Shown: positions 26,409 through 38,884, counted from the stretch's first letter. The stretch: 55,481 nt of DNA from Minwuiaceae bacterium (GCA_028278525.1 JANQEE010000021.1:1-55481), one strand, 5' to 3'. Program-made: numbers and translations. Notes: generated by a model from the sequence alone, not told the origin.

Positions 26409-27643
26409 GTCCGGTAGTCCGCGTTGATGTCGATGTAGCCGTGGGTAAGGTCGCAGGTCCAGACGGTGGCGCGGCCGCGGCCGACGCCGACATCGATATG
26501 GATATCGATCTCGTCGCCCTGCATATGCGGCACGACGTCGGCCTCGTCATAGTCGTCACTGAGGCCGCCTTCCTCGGTAATCGGGATGCCGCCGATTTCG
26601 ATGCTCAGACGGTCGCGGTCGGCGCGTTCGCCGGCGCGGCCGACCGCCATGACGATCCGGCCCCAGTTGGCGTCCGCGCCGGCGATGGCCGTCTTGACCA
26701 GCGGGGAATTGGCGACGGTAAGTCCGATGCGCCGCGCCGCGGCCGCGCTGGCCGCGCCCGTGACGGTAATCGAGATGAACTTAGCCGCGCCCTCGCCGTC
26801 GCGCACGATCTGCTGCGCCAGGTCGGTCATGCAATCCAGCAGCGCCGCGCGGAACGCTTTCAGGCGCGGATCCCCGGCAGTTTCGATCTTGCCGTGGCGC
26901 GGCCCCTTGCCGGTGGCGAACAGCAGCACGGTGTCGCTGGTAGAGGTATCGCCGTCGACGGTGATGCTGTTGAAGCTTTTGTCGTTGGCGGTTTTAAGCA
27001 GGTCGCGCAGCACGGCGGCCGGCAGCTTCGCGTCGGTGAAGAAGAACGCCAGCATCGTCGCCATGTCAGGCGCGATCATGCCGGAGCCCTTGGCGATTCC
27101 GTTGATCGTGACCGTCTTGCCGTCGATTTCGGCCGTGCGCGTCGCGCCCTTGGCGAAGGTGTCCGTGGTAAGGATCGCCTCCGCCGCCTTGCGCCAGGCC
27201 TTGTCGGTCAGCTTGCCGTGCAGTTTCGGCAGCACACGGGTGACGCGCTCGTGCGGCAGCGGTTCCCCGATAACGCCGGTCGAGGCGATCAGGACGTCGC
27301 CCTTTTTGCAGCCGATGAGATCCGCCGTGGCCGCCGCCGTCGCTTCCACCGCCGCGATACCGGCGCGGCCGGTGAAGACGTTGGCGTTGCCTGACTTGAC
27401 GACCAGGGCCCGCGCCCGGCCGTGCTTAAGCTGCCGGCGGCACCAATCCACCGGCGCGCCGGGCATGCGGTTCCGGGTCAGCACGCCGGCCACCGTGGTG
27501 CCGCGTTCGAACGCCGCCATCATCAGGTCGGTGCGGCCGCGATAGCGGATGCCAGCCACCATGCTGCCGAGCCGCACGCCGGCAACCGGCGGCAGGGTCG
27601 GAAAACGAGCGGGCGCGAGCGGTGAGCGGGGCGTATCGGCCAT
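26405..27643 (-). CDS. argJ: Bifunctional glutamate N-acetyltransferase/amino-acid acetyltransferase ArgJ
   Basis: Transfers the acetyl group from N-acetylornithine to glutamate, recycling it in arginine synthesis, and may also use acetyl-CoA. The 412-residue precursor is cut by itself before the catalytic threonine: the site is A195-T196 in KGSGMIAPDMATMLAF. The N-terminal KSGNANVFTGRAG and C-terminal TCDLTHGYIDINADYRT are also family signatures. It lies between ppiC (upstream, 101-base gap) and mutT (overlapping). Confidence 0.97.
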   Translation of the reverse strand: MADTPRSPLAPARFPTLPPVAGVRLGSMVAGIRYRGRTDLMMAAFERGTTVAGVLTRNRMPGAPVDWCRRQLKHGRARALVVKSGNANVFTGRAGIAAVEATAAATADLIGCKKGDVLIASTGVIGEPLPHERVTRVLPKLHGKLTDKAWRKAAEAILTTDTFAKGATRTAEIDGKTVTINGIAKGSGMIAPDMATMLAFFFTDAKLPAAVLRDLLKTANDKSFNSITVDGDTSTSDTVLLFATGKGPRHGKIETAGDPRLKAFRAALLDCMTDLAQQIVRDGEGAAKFISITVTGAASAAAARRIGLTVANSPLVKTAIAGADANWGRIVMAVGRAGERADRDRLSIEIGGIPITEEGGLSDDYDEADVVPHMQGDEIDIHIDVGVGRGRATVWTCDLTHGYIDINADYRT

Positions 27644-27744
27644 GGCGGGGCTGTCGATTCATCGAGAACGGGGACGCGGATGGTACACAGCTCGACGCCG
27701 CCGCAACAACCCCGCGGTTCGTTTGCCGTGCCGACAGTGGCGGA

Positions 27745-28614
27745 CTACTGGTTGGTCGCGCTGCGGTCCAGCGGGTTGCCTTCCAGATCGAACTCTTTGA
27801 CCTCGGCGGCGCCGCGCAGATCGTCGACCACGCCGGCGATCACATCCTGGATCATCGATTGGCGAAGCTCCGCGACGGAATCGGCGAAGCTTGGCGGCGC
27901 CTGTTCGCGGCGGTCCTCGACCTTGATCACGTGCCAGCCGAACTGGGTCTTGACCGGAGCTGCGGACACGTCGCCTTTGCCCATAGAGAACGCGGCCTCG
28001 GCGAATTCCGGAACCATCTGATCCTTGGTGAAGTAACCAAGATCGCCGCCCTGGGAGGCCGAAGGCCCGGTCGACTTGGCCTTCGCGACCTCGGCGAAAT
28101 CGCCGCCGCCGTTGATCTCCTCGATCACCGCCTTGGCCGCGTCTTCCGTCTCGAGCAGGATATGCCGGGCATGAACCTCGACACCGGTCGGCGAGCCGGC
28201 GATCTGCTCGTCATAGGCGGCGCGCAGCTTTTCTTCCGTAATGACCTCGTCGACCCGCTTGGTCAGATAGCTCTGCTGCAGCACCCGTTCCTCGAGTTGC
28301 GCAACGCGCGCCTTTACGTCGGGGTCGTTCTGCAGGTTCTGCTTTCGCGCCGCCTCGGCCATCAGCTTGCGGCTGACCACCTGATCCAGCAATTGCGGAT
28401 AGAGCATGGGCAGCGGGACCTGGCGGTACTGCTCCGGCAGGCTCTGCATCAGCTGCATCAACTCGCCGAGCTTTACTTCGCTGCCATTGACCACCGCGAC
28501 CACCGTATCCTCCGGCGGCAATTGGTTCTGGGCTCGAGACGTAACCGTGGTCGCTGCAACGGCAATACCGATCGCCGCGATCAGCGAGGCTGACCGCATG
28601 AGAGTAACAAGCAT
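27745..28614 (-). CDS. Exported parvulin-type peptidyl-prolyl isomerase
   Basis: A 289-residue periplasmic foldase. A signal peptide (to about residue 28, TVTSRAQ) is followed by a SurA-like N-terminal helical region and the parvulin rotamase domain (about 140-235, HARHILLETEDAAK, GGDLGYFTKDQMVPEFAEAAF, TQFGWHVIKVEDRR). The C-terminus closes the helical chaperone part. It resembles the PrsA/PpiC-like genes found beside argJ and secA in Alphaproteobacteria. Facing away from secA, it would help fold proteins that SecA exports. Exact clients are unknown. Confidence 0.9.
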   Translation of the reverse strand: MLVTLMRSASLIAAIGIAVAATTVTSRAQNQLPPEDTVVAVVNGSEVKLGELMQLMQSLPEQYRQVPLPMLYPQLLDQVVSRKLMAEAARKQNLQNDPDVKARVAQLEERVLQQSYLTKRVDEVITEEKLRAAYDEQIAGSPTGVEVHARHILLETEDAAKAVIEEINGGGDFAEVAKAKSTGPSASQGGDLGYFTKDQMVPEFAEAAFSMGKGDVSAAPVKTQFGWHVIKVEDRREQAPPSFADSVAELRQSMIQDVIAGVVDDLRGAAEVKEFDLEGNPLDRSATNQ

Positions 28615-28805
28615 GTCGCGAAGGTCCTTTCCAGGTAGCGGCGGCTTGCCGACTTCGGCCTAATCGGCAGCGGATTTCCGCACAATTAGGCTGGATCGCC
28701 CCGGGGAACAAGCCAAGAGGCCAAATTTCACATAATATTGACAGAATGATAACCGAATATCCGTCATTACGCTCGTCCCGAGGGGAACCGGTCCGGCGGG
28801 CGTCG

Positions 28806-28834
28806 TTGACACCGTTGTAAGCTGAGCTTATGTC
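28806..28834 (+). promoter_or_regulatory. Probable sigma-70 promoter for secA
   Basis: TTGACA (28806-28811) is a perfect -35. After exactly 17 bases comes TATGTC (28829-28834). Transcription would begin near 28841, giving a leader of about 78 bases that ends in the hairpin before secA. Confidence 0.55.
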
Positions 28835-28884
28835 TCCATCTGTTTTAATCCGTCCCGCTTGTACCGGCCTGGCAGCGCCGGGAC

Positions 28885-28906
28885 GCCGCTGTAATGCGGC
28901 ATTTTT
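28885..28906 (+). terminator. Hairpin with T-run in the secA leader (possible attenuator)
   Basis: GCCGC (28885-28889) and GCGGC (28896-28900) pair around TGTAAT and are followed at once by ATTTTT. This is intrinsic-terminator form, only 12 bases before the secA ATG and just ahead of its GAGG ribosome binding site. Upstream, CGTCCC and GGGACG can also pair, and the second overlaps the first arm by one base, so alternative folds are possible. Confidence 0.5.
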
Positions 28907-28918
28907 CTGAGGTTCGGC

Positions 28919-31669
<2,751 letters not shown>

Positions 31670-31760
31670 GCCGTTGACCGCCCAAATTTCGTAGGCTCGG
31701 GATTGTTCCGGCGACGGCGCTGCGGCTAGCATGGCCCGACAATCGCCGGAGCAATGACCC

Positions 31761-32939
31761 ATGCAGATCGTGGCCGAACCGTTTCGCGTTGCCGTCGAGG
31801 ACAGCGTCCTTGAAGACCTGAATAACCGCCTTGCCGCAACGCGATGGCCGAACGAACCGGAAGGCGGCGGCTGGTTCTACGGCACCGACCTGACCTACCT
31901 GAAGAAATTCGTCGATCGCTGGGAAAACGGTTACGACTGGCGCCATTGGGAAGCCGAGCTGAATCGGTTTCCGCAGTACCGAGCGGACGTCGACGGGCTG
32001 AAACTGCACTTCATCGTCGAGCAGGGGTCGGGCGAGAACCCGCTGCCGCTGATCCTGACGCATGGCTGGCCGGGTTCCGTTTTCGAATTCCACAAGATCA
32101 TCGAGCCGCTGGCCCATCCGGAACGGTTCGGTGGCGACCCGAACGACGGGTTCACCGTGATCGCGCCGTCGCTGCCGGGCTACGGCTTTTCCGACTGGCC
32201 GGACAGGCCGATCACGCCGCGCGAGATCGCGGGGTATTGGCACAAACTGATCACGGACGTGCTGGGATTGGACCGGGCGGTCGCCCAGGCCGGCGACTGG
32301 GGGAGCGTCGTCACCTCCTGGCTGGCATTCGACCACCCGGAGACGGTCGCGGCGATTCATTTGAACATGCTGCCGCTGAAGCCCTATATCGGCGCCGAGA
32401 CCGCGCCGCTAAGCGACGCCGAACGCGACTGGGTCGCGAAGCTGAAACGGCGCATGGTCTGGGCCGGCGGCTACCAGGAGATTCAGGGCACCAAGCCGCA
32501 GAGCCTGGCTTACGGGCTGGCGGACTCCCCGGCCGGGCTCGCCGGCTGGATCGTCGAGAAGTTCCAGCACCGCCTTAAGGAGCCGCCGGGCAGCTTAAGC
32601 CTGTTCCCGATGGACGAACTGATCACCAACGTCATGATCTATTGGGTCACCAACTGCCACAACGCGGCGACCTGGATCTACCACGCAGTGCGCCACCAGG
32701 GCGGCACCGAACTGGGCCCCGGCCCGGACGGCAGGGGCGAGCGGGTCGAGACGCCGACCGGCTTTGCCTTCTTCCCCTACGACCTGTTTCCGATCCCGCC
32801 GGAGAGCTGGCCGAAACGGGCGTTCAACGTGGTGCACCGCCGCGACTTCGACGACGGCGGCCATTTCGCGGCGCTGGAGAAGGGCGACCTGCTGGTCGAA
32901 GACATGCGGACTTTCTTCCGCGCCTTTCGCAACGCGTAA
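31761..32939 (+). CDS. Epoxide hydrolase family protein (EPHX1-like)
   Basis: A 392-residue alpha/beta hydrolase with the N-terminal EHN segment typical of microsomal-type epoxide hydrolases (FRVAVEDSVLEDLNNRLAATRWP). The oxyanion motif HGWPGS is at 101-106, the nucleophile is D179 in AQAGDWGSVVTSWLAF, and the lid has NVMIYWVTN. The catalytic histidine is in RRDFDDGGHFAALE near residue 371. It would open epoxides to diols; the substrate is not evident. It starts 91 bases after secA on the same strand and is probably a separate unit. Confidence 0.88.
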   Translation: MQIVAEPFRVAVEDSVLEDLNNRLAATRWPNEPEGGGWFYGTDLTYLKKFVDRWENGYDWRHWEAELNRFPQYRADVDGLKLHFIVEQGSGENPLPLILTHGWPGSVFEFHKIIEPLAHPERFGGDPNDGFTVIAPSLPGYGFSDWPDRPITPREIAGYWHKLITDVLGLDRAVAQAGDWGSVVTSWLAFDHPETVAAIHLNMLPLKPYIGAETAPLSDAERDWVAKLKRRMVWAGGYQEIQGTKPQSLAYGLADSPAGLAGWIVEKFQHRLKEPPGSLSLFPMDELITNVMIYWVTNCHNAATWIYHAVRHQGGTELGPGPDGRGERVETPTGFAFFPYDLFPIPPESWPKRAFNVVHRRDFDDGGHFAALEKGDLLVEDMRTFFRAFRNA

Positions 32940-32963
32940 CAGCGGAGAAAGATCCGGGCACCG

Positions 32964-33920
32964 TCAGAGGTTGGCGCGGCCCATGTCGAGGAACTTCTGC
33001 CGGCGATTCTCGCGCAGCTGATCGCGGTCCATGGTAACGAGTTCGTCCATGGCCGAAGCGATCGCGACGCCGAGGCTGGCGATCATGTCGCCGGACCCGC
33101 GATGCGCGCCGCCAAGCGGTTCGGACACGATCTGGTCGACCACGCCCAGGCTGTGCAGGTCCTGGGCGGTGAGCTTCAACGCTTCCGCCGCGTCCACGGT
33201 CTTTTCCGTGGAGCGCCAGAGAATCGACGAGCAGGCCTCCGGCGGGATCACGGAATAGATCGCGTGCTCAAGCATCATGACGCGATTGCCGACGGCAAGC
33301 GCCACGGCACCGCCCGAACCACCTTCGCCGATGATGCAGGCGATCAGCGGCACCGAAATATCAAGGCAGGTTTCGATCGACCGGGCGATCGCTTCCGCCT
33401 GGCCGCGCTCTTCCGCCCCGATGCCGGGATAGGCCGCCGGCGTGTCGACCAGGCAGATCACCGGCAGACCGAAACGATCGGCCAGGCGCATCAGCCGTTG
33501 CGCCTTGCGGTAGCCTTCGGGTCTGGCCATGCCGAAATTATGGTCGACGCGGTCCTGCGTGCCGCGGCCCTTCTCCGTCCCGATGACCATGACCGAGCGG
33601 CCGCGGAACCGGCCCAGGCCGCCGACCACCGCCTTGTCGTCCGCGAACGACCGGTCGCCGGCAAGCGGCGTAAAGCCTTCGATCAGGACGTCCACGTAGT
33701 CGCTGAAATGCGGCCTGTCCGGATGACGCGCGACCTGGGTCTTCTGCCAGCCGGTCAGCTTGCTGTAGGTCTGTCCCAGAAGCTGGTTGGCTTTGTCGCG
33801 CAGGGTGGCGACCTCACCCGCGATATCCATACTGCTGTCGGAATCCGCGAGGTGTTGAAGTTCCCTGATCTTGCCTTCCAGTTCGGCGATTGGCCGTTCG
33901 AAGTCGAGATAGGTTTGCAT
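32964..33920 (-). CDS. accA: Acetyl-CoA carboxylase carboxyltransferase subunit alpha
   Basis: Part of the carboxyltransferase that makes malonyl-CoA, the first committed step of fatty-acid synthesis. At 318 residues it has the normal AccA length. The N-terminal helical hairpin ([18 protein letters not shown]), the crotonase-fold core ([58 protein letters not shown]) and [15 protein letters not shown] are all family signatures. The partner accD is not in the window. A promoter fits at 33996-34024. Confidence 0.97.
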   Translation of the reverse strand: MQTYLDFERPIAELEGKIRELQHLADSDSSMDIAGEVATLRDKANQLLGQTYSKLTGWQKTQVARHPDRPHFSDYVDVLIEGFTPLAGDRSFADDKAVVGGLGRFRGRSVMVIGTEKGRGTQDRVDHNFGMARPEGYRKAQRLMRLADRFGLPVICLVDTPAAYPGIGAEERGQAEAIARSIETCLDISVPLIACIIGEGGSGGAVALAVGNRVMMLEHAIYSVIPPEACSSILWRSTEKTVDAAEALKLTAQDLHSLGVVDQIVSEPLGGAHRGSGDMIASLGVAIASAMDELVTMDRDQLRENRRQKFLDMGRANL

Positions 33921-33995
33921 TGAGATCCGGTTTCAGACGTCCAGTGCATCGCCGCCGATGGGCAGGCATTTGAATCGGCCAGCGAAGCGGGGCGC

Positions 33996-34024
33996 ACACT
34001 GGCGCGCCCGTAACGCCTTGTCAA
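33996..34024 (-). promoter_or_regulatory. Probable promoter for accA
   Basis: On the minus strand a perfect TTGACA (34019-34024) is followed after 17 bases by CAGTGT (33996-34001). The -10 is weak, but the -35 and spacing are good and it lies about 76 bases before the accA ATG. Confidence 0.4.
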
Positions 34025-34118
34025 CAAAGACAGGACACCCAAAGCGCCATGTATTTCGACCGAAAGACGTCACGCCACCCGCGCCGCCACCGACAACCGA
34101 ACGGAAAAGCAACCTTGG

Positions 34119-34136
34119 CGCCGGATTCAACCGGCG
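34119..34136. repeat. Small inverted repeat after the malyl-CoA lyase gene
   Basis: CGCCGG (34119-34124) and CCGGCG (34131-34136) pair around ATTCAA, ten bases past the malyl-CoA lyase stop. No T-run follows. It may be a weak terminator. Confidence 0.3.
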
Positions 34137-34145
34137 GTTCAGGCT

Positions 34146-35117
34146 TTATCCGATCAGTTCGGCCTGCTTGACGAGGGCTTCCGCCTGGCGGATCGAGGCG
34201 ATGTCTATCAGCCGGCCGTCCAGCGCCACGGCGCCCTTGCCGGCCTTCTGCGCCTCGTCCATGGCGGCCAGGATGCGTTTGGCCTTGTCGACTTCGGCGG
34301 CCGACGGCGTATAGACCTCGTTGGCCAGGGGAATCTGCTTCGGGTGGATCGCCCATTTGCCTTCGCAGCCCAGCACCGCAGCTCGGTTGGCCTGCGCCTT
34401 GTAGCCATCGTCGTCGCTGAAGTCGCCGAACGGGCCGTCGATCGGGCGCAGGCCGTTGGCCCGCGCCGCCACCACCATGCGGGCAATGGCGTAGTGCCAC
34501 ATGTCGCCCCAGTGGACGTCGCGCCCGCCGGCATCGTCCGGATCGGTCAGCACGGCGTAGGCCGGATTGGGGCCGCCGATCTGCGTCGTGCGCGCCTTGG
34601 TCGAAGCCGCATAGTCCGCGACGCCGAAATGCAGCGATTCGTTGCGTGGGCTGGCGGCGGCGATTTCGTGGATGTTCTGCATGCCGAGCGCCGTTTCGAT
34701 GATCATCTCGAAGCCGATCCGCTTCTTGCGGCCGATCGCGGCCTCGATCTGGGTGACCATCATGTCGACCGCGTAGACATCCGCCGCGGTACCGACCTTC
34801 GGGATCATGATCAGGTCGAGCCGCTCGCCGCCCTGCTCCACCACGTCGACAACGTCCCGATACATGTAATGAGTGTCCAGGCCGTTGATCCGGACCGAGA
34901 TCGTCTTGGTTCCCCAGTCGATATCGTTCAGGGCCTGAATGATGTTCTTGCGCGCCTGGGCTTTGTCGTCCGGCGCGACGGCGTCCTCCAGATCCAGGAA
35001 AATCACGTCGGCATCGCCCGCGGCGGCCTTTTCGAACAGTTTGGGCGAGGAACCGGGGACCGACAGCTCACAACGGTTGAGACGCGGTGTCGCCTGTTCG
35101 ACGATCTTGAAACTCAT
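34146..35117 (-). CDS. mcl: L-malyl-CoA/beta-methylmalyl-CoA lyase
   Basis: A 323-residue CitE-like aldolase. From memory it is close to Mcl1 of Rhodobacter sphaeroides across its whole length, including FLDLEDAVAPDDKAQARKNII, VRINGLDTHYMYRDVVD, LIMIPKVGTAADVYAVD, PIDGPFGDFSDDDGYKAQA, KWAIHPKQIPLANEVYTPS and IDIASIRQAEALVKQAE. Mcl1 cleaves malyl-CoA to acetyl-CoA and glyoxylate, and beta-methylmalyl-CoA to propionyl-CoA and glyoxylate, central reactions of the ethylmalonyl-CoA pathway. The CAGGAGATAG ribosome binding site supports the ATG at 35117. meaB elsewhere in this window fits the same pathway. It lies upstream of accA but with 225 bases between. Confidence 0.9.
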   Translation of the reverse strand: MSFKIVEQATPRLNRCELSVPGSSPKLFEKAAAGDADVIFLDLEDAVAPDDKAQARKNIIQALNDIDWGTKTISVRINGLDTHYMYRDVVDVVEQGGERLDLIMIPKVGTAADVYAVDMMVTQIEAAIGRKKRIGFEMIIETALGMQNIHEIAAASPRNESLHFGVADYAASTKARTTQIGGPNPAYAVLTDPDDAGGRDVHWGDMWHYAIARMVVAARANGLRPIDGPFGDFSDDDGYKAQANRAAVLGCEGKWAIHPKQIPLANEVYTPSAAEVDKAKRILAAMDEAQKAGKGAVALDGRLIDIASIRQAEALVKQAELIG

Positions 35118-35226
35118 GGACTATCTCCTGATTCTCTCGGCAGCTTTGCTGCGCACAAACTGGACGTGGTTCTGGGATAAGGGAGCTATGGCGCGCAGGC
35201 CGGCGGGTGTCAAATCGAAAGGCGGG

Positions 35227-36135
<909 letters not shown>

Positions 36136-36144
36136 GCTGGCGGG

Positions 36145-37986
36145 TCACATGCCGTGGGTCAGGGCCGCCTCGACCGCCAGACCGCGCGCTTCCGCTTCCA
36201 GGCCGACGGCGCGCAGGGCGGTCACGATATCCGCAAGAACGGAAACCTCGGTCCCGCCGGGCCCCGACTCGCCCAGCATGACCAGCGACACCAGAACCGT
36301 CTCGCCGACACGGCCGGCGGCTGCCGCGGAACGCAGCATGACGCGCAGGGTAGGCGAGGGGACCCTGGCGACGTCGGTAAGCGCCCCTTCGTAGAGCGGT
36401 GTCCAAAGCGACGCCGGGATGTCGTAGCCCAGCGCGTCGAACAGCACGAACAGCAGCGCCGCCTGCTCGGACCGCTCGGCGGGCGGCAGGTCGACGGTCG
36501 CGTCCCACCAATGGCCGGCAATGGTCGCATCCCACGGCAACGCGCGTTGGGTATCGGCCAGTTGGACCAGCGGCCAGAGTTCGATCACCGCTGCCACAGC
36601 ATCGACGTCCTTTCGGGCCGCCAGGACGCGCGCCGTTTCGAACCAGGCCAGCGCCCGGTCGGTATCGCCGGCGGCCAGCAGGGCGCGGCCCAGATCCGCC
36701 GCCGCCCAGACCATTTCGGGCACCGGCGCCAGCGCCCGGATCGTCGGATTGGCGACGCGGGCGACGGTGAAGTACTCGCCTTCCTCCACCGCCTGCTTCA
36801 ACGCGGTCTGCAAGGCGACGGCGCGGGCCGTCGGTACCCGCTCCCGCTGCGCCACCTGAAACAGCAGCGCCCGGGTCCGCGGGCCCGGATCGTTCTCCGC
36901 GATGTCGATCGCATTGGCCCGATCCTCGTCCTCGAACTTCAGGCTTGCGTAAACTTCGCCAAGCGTCTCGGCCGAAAGGGCGCCGACCGCCTCGGCCCGC
37001 TCGGCGGCGAACAGCCGCAATTCCGACGTGGCGTTCGGCGCGCTGGCGACCGAGCGCAGTACGCCCGGATGCCGCGACATCACCACATCCGGCGGGATCT
37101 GCCGTTGCGCGGCGCGGAGCATCGCCAGATGCAGCGGCGCGGGGTTCGGCAACGTGTCGACAACAATGCCGTCATTCCCCGCCAGGATTCGGATCAGATC
37201 GAAGAACGCGGGATCCTCGACGCCTTCTTCGCGCAGGAGATCCGCGGCGAGCGCGGCCGACTCGGATTGTTCGTCCAGCAATCGGCAGAAGGTCACCGAC
37301 TTCAGCCAGGCCGGGTCCGGATCGCGCGGCAGCATTTCCCGGGCGATGCCGCAGGCCCCGCCGTAATCGTTGTCCAGCCAATGCGCATCCATTTCCAGCC
37401 GGGCCGGACGCGGATCGTCGAACCGGACGGACGCCGCCTGCATCAGGCCGGTGACCGCATCGATATCGCCGGCGGCGGCAAGCCGTTCCATCCGGAGCAT
37501 CAGCAGGCCCGGCCCGCCGGCGGGCAGGATCGTATCGCCGGCCGGCACATCCGCCGCCGACAGCAGCAGGCGGCGCATCATGTCCCGCATCGTCGCCGTC
37601 GGCGCCGGCGCCGGCAGCCTTGGCAGCAACCGTTCCACGACCACCCGCGGCGTCCCCCGCCACATGCCGATGCCGAAACCGCCGTTGTTCTCGAACAGTA
37701 AACCGACGGCGGACGGATCCAGGGCCTTCAGCTTGCCGACCTCGATCCTTTCGTCGACCGGTTCAGTGCCCGTCGAATCGGCATTCGGCTGCGGCGCCTC
37801 GACATCGGGCGTGGGCCGCAGCCGCTGGAACGGCTGCAGCGGTTCTTCCGCCTGCGGCGGCTGTCCGCCCGGCGGCGGGATCAGAGACCGGGGTTTGCCG
37901 ACGGTCTGGGCCGAGGCCGTCGCGGTCATCGCGAGGCCCAGGACAAGGACCCCGACGATCAGTGACTTATTTGGGGAACCGGTCAT
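36145..37986 (-). CDS. Large exported protein of unknown function (helical)
   Basis: A 613-residue protein with a signal peptide (IVGVLVLGLAMTATASA, cleaved near residue 25) and a Pro/Gln-rich mature start (IPPPGGQPPQAEEPLQPFQRLRP). The rest is Ala- and Leu-rich with many short helices and no cysteine-rich or catalytic motif that I can name; it looks like an alpha-solenoid of degenerate TPR-like hairpins (ALAWFETARVLAARKD is one). I recognise no family. The ATG at 37986 follows GAGAAGG; a TTG at 38040 would destroy the signal peptide. A 46-residue membrane protein gene overlaps its start by 20 bases. xerD follows by nine bases. It is presumably an envelope protein. Confidence 0.72.
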   Translation of the reverse strand: MTGSPNKSLIVGVLVLGLAMTATASAQTVGKPRSLIPPPGGQPPQAEEPLQPFQRLRPTPDVEAPQPNADSTGTEPVDERIEVGKLKALDPSAVGLLFENNGGFGIGMWRGTPRVVVERLLPRLPAPAPTATMRDMMRRLLLSAADVPAGDTILPAGGPGLLMLRMERLAAAGDIDAVTGLMQAASVRFDDPRPARLEMDAHWLDNDYGGACGIAREMLPRDPDPAWLKSVTFCRLLDEQSESAALAADLLREEGVEDPAFFDLIRILAGNDGIVVDTLPNPAPLHLAMLRAAQRQIPPDVVMSRHPGVLRSVASAPNATSELRLFAAERAEAVGALSAETLGEVYASLKFEDEDRANAIDIAENDPGPRTRALLFQVAQRERVPTARAVALQTALKQAVEEGEYFTVARVANPTIRALAPVPEMVWAAADLGRALLAAGDTDRALAWFETARVLAARKDVDAVAAVIELWPLVQLADTQRALPWDATIAGHWWDATVDLPPAERSEQAALLFVLFDALGYDIPASLWTPLYEGALTDVARVPSPTLRVMLRSAAAAGRVGETVLVSLVMLGESGPGGTEVSVLADIVTALRAVGLEAEARGLAVEAALTHGM

Positions 37987-38107
37987 TCGGCAAGACCTTC
38001 TCGACCCGATCAGTCGGTGCGGGGATATCCCACGCTGCAAGGAACGCCGCGCCGCCCACCACTACGACCGCCAGGCCGACAGCTATGAACAAATACAATT
38101 TTCCCAT
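37967..38107 (-). CDS. 46-residue single-helix membrane microprotein
   Basis: A short frame with ATG at 38107 and TAA at 37967. The product opens with MGKLYLFIAVGLAVVVVG, one clean transmembrane helix of about 20 residues, then a polar tail AAWDIPAPTDRVEKVLPNDR that looks constrained (Trp, paired Pro, charged cluster). I recall similar WDIPAPT-type tails on tiny proteins of Rhodospirillales, but cannot verify this. Its last 20 bases overlap the start of the large exported protein gene, and that gene's ribosome binding site lies inside it, so translational coupling is likely. The ribosome binding site before it is weak (GGTGGG). Function is unknown; a small envelope partner is an inference. 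Confidence 0.6.
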   Translation of the reverse strand: MGKLYLFIAVGLAVVVVGGAAFLAAWDIPAPTDRVEKVLPNDRFPK

Positions 38108-38293
38108 GGGAGATTGGCCCACCGGCTAGTCAGCCGAATACTGACGGTAGAAATTCGGCGTTGGAGTTAGACATCAATTGAGGCAGAATTTGGACGAATC
38201 GCAGTGTATCCGGCGGGAGATACGGATTCAACGGTGCCGACCCCCGGCCTAATCTCATTCGCGCTTGCTTTTCCCGTCAGTTACAATTGTTGG

Positions 38294-38884
38294 ATGGATC
38301 GCACCGATACCCCGAACAGGCAATCGCGCCCGGACCGAACCATCGTATTGGTTGGGCTGATGGGCGCCGGTAAAAGTACCGTCGGACATCGGCTGGCGAC
38401 GCGGCTGGGGCTTCCCTTTACCGACGCGGATACCGAGATCGAAGAGGCGGCCGGTCTGGAGATCGCCGAAATCTTCGAGCGGTTCGGCGAGGCCTATTTC
38501 CGCGACGGCGAACGCCGCGTCATCGCGCGGCTTTTGAAAGGGCCGCCGCATGTTTTGGCGACCGGCGGCGGCGCGTTCATGGATAGCGAGACCCGGGCCC
38601 TACTGCGGCAGAACGCGCTGACGATCTGGTTGCGGGCCGACCTGGAGGTTCTGGCCGAACGCTGCAGCCGCCGAAACAACCGACCGCTGCTGGCGGACGG
38701 CAACCTGGAAGACACGTTGCGTAAACTGATCGAGGTGCGTTACCCGGTCTACGCCGAGGCCGACATTGTGGTGGACAGCAGCGACGAACCGCATGAGGCG
38801 ATCGTCGATTCAATTCTTGAACGATTGCGGGAAAGGCCGGCGGCGTCCGGAACCGAACCCAGCGGAGCCGACGCAAACCGATGA
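38294..38884 (+). CDS. aroK: Shikimate kinase
   Basis: Phosphorylates shikimate on the way to chorismate. The product is 196 residues from ATG 38294. Walker A is GLMGAGKST (21-29), substrate-binding residues are in FTDADTEIE and YFRDGERRVI, the LATGGGAFM turn follows, and the lid has RRNNRPLLADG. No Shine-Dalgarno sequence precedes this ATG, but a -10-like TACAAT lies six bases upstream, so a leaderless message is possible. A longer start at 38204 would add 30 non-conserved residues. The stop overlaps the aroB start by four bases. Confidence 0.95.
   Translation: MDRTDTPNRQSRPDRTIVLVGLMGAGKSTVGHRLATRLGLPFTDADTEIEEAAGLEIAEIFERFGEAYFRDGERRVIARLLKGPPHVLATGGGAFMDSETRALLRQNALTIWLRADLEVLAERCSRRNNRPLLADGNLEDTLRKLIEVRYPVYAEADIVVDSSDEPHEAIVDSILERLRERPAASGTEPSGADANR

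Larger units (their letters stand above)
28615..28918. other. Divergent intergenic region between ppiC and secA
   Basis: A 304-base region with the ppiC promoter on one side and the secA promoter on the other. It holds two TTGACA hexamers (28738-28743 and 28806-28811), an AT-rich patch at 28720-28770, and a hairpin with a T-run at 28885-28906. I see no small gene. Confidence 0.6.

Noticed and set aside
26441..27545. Two long plus-strand frames opposite argJ
   Set aside because: argJ on the minus strand has an intact self-cleavage site and full length; these frames are shadows.
28615..28918. secM-like secretion monitor gene before secA
   Set aside because: No open frame with a signal peptide and arrest motif exists in the gap.
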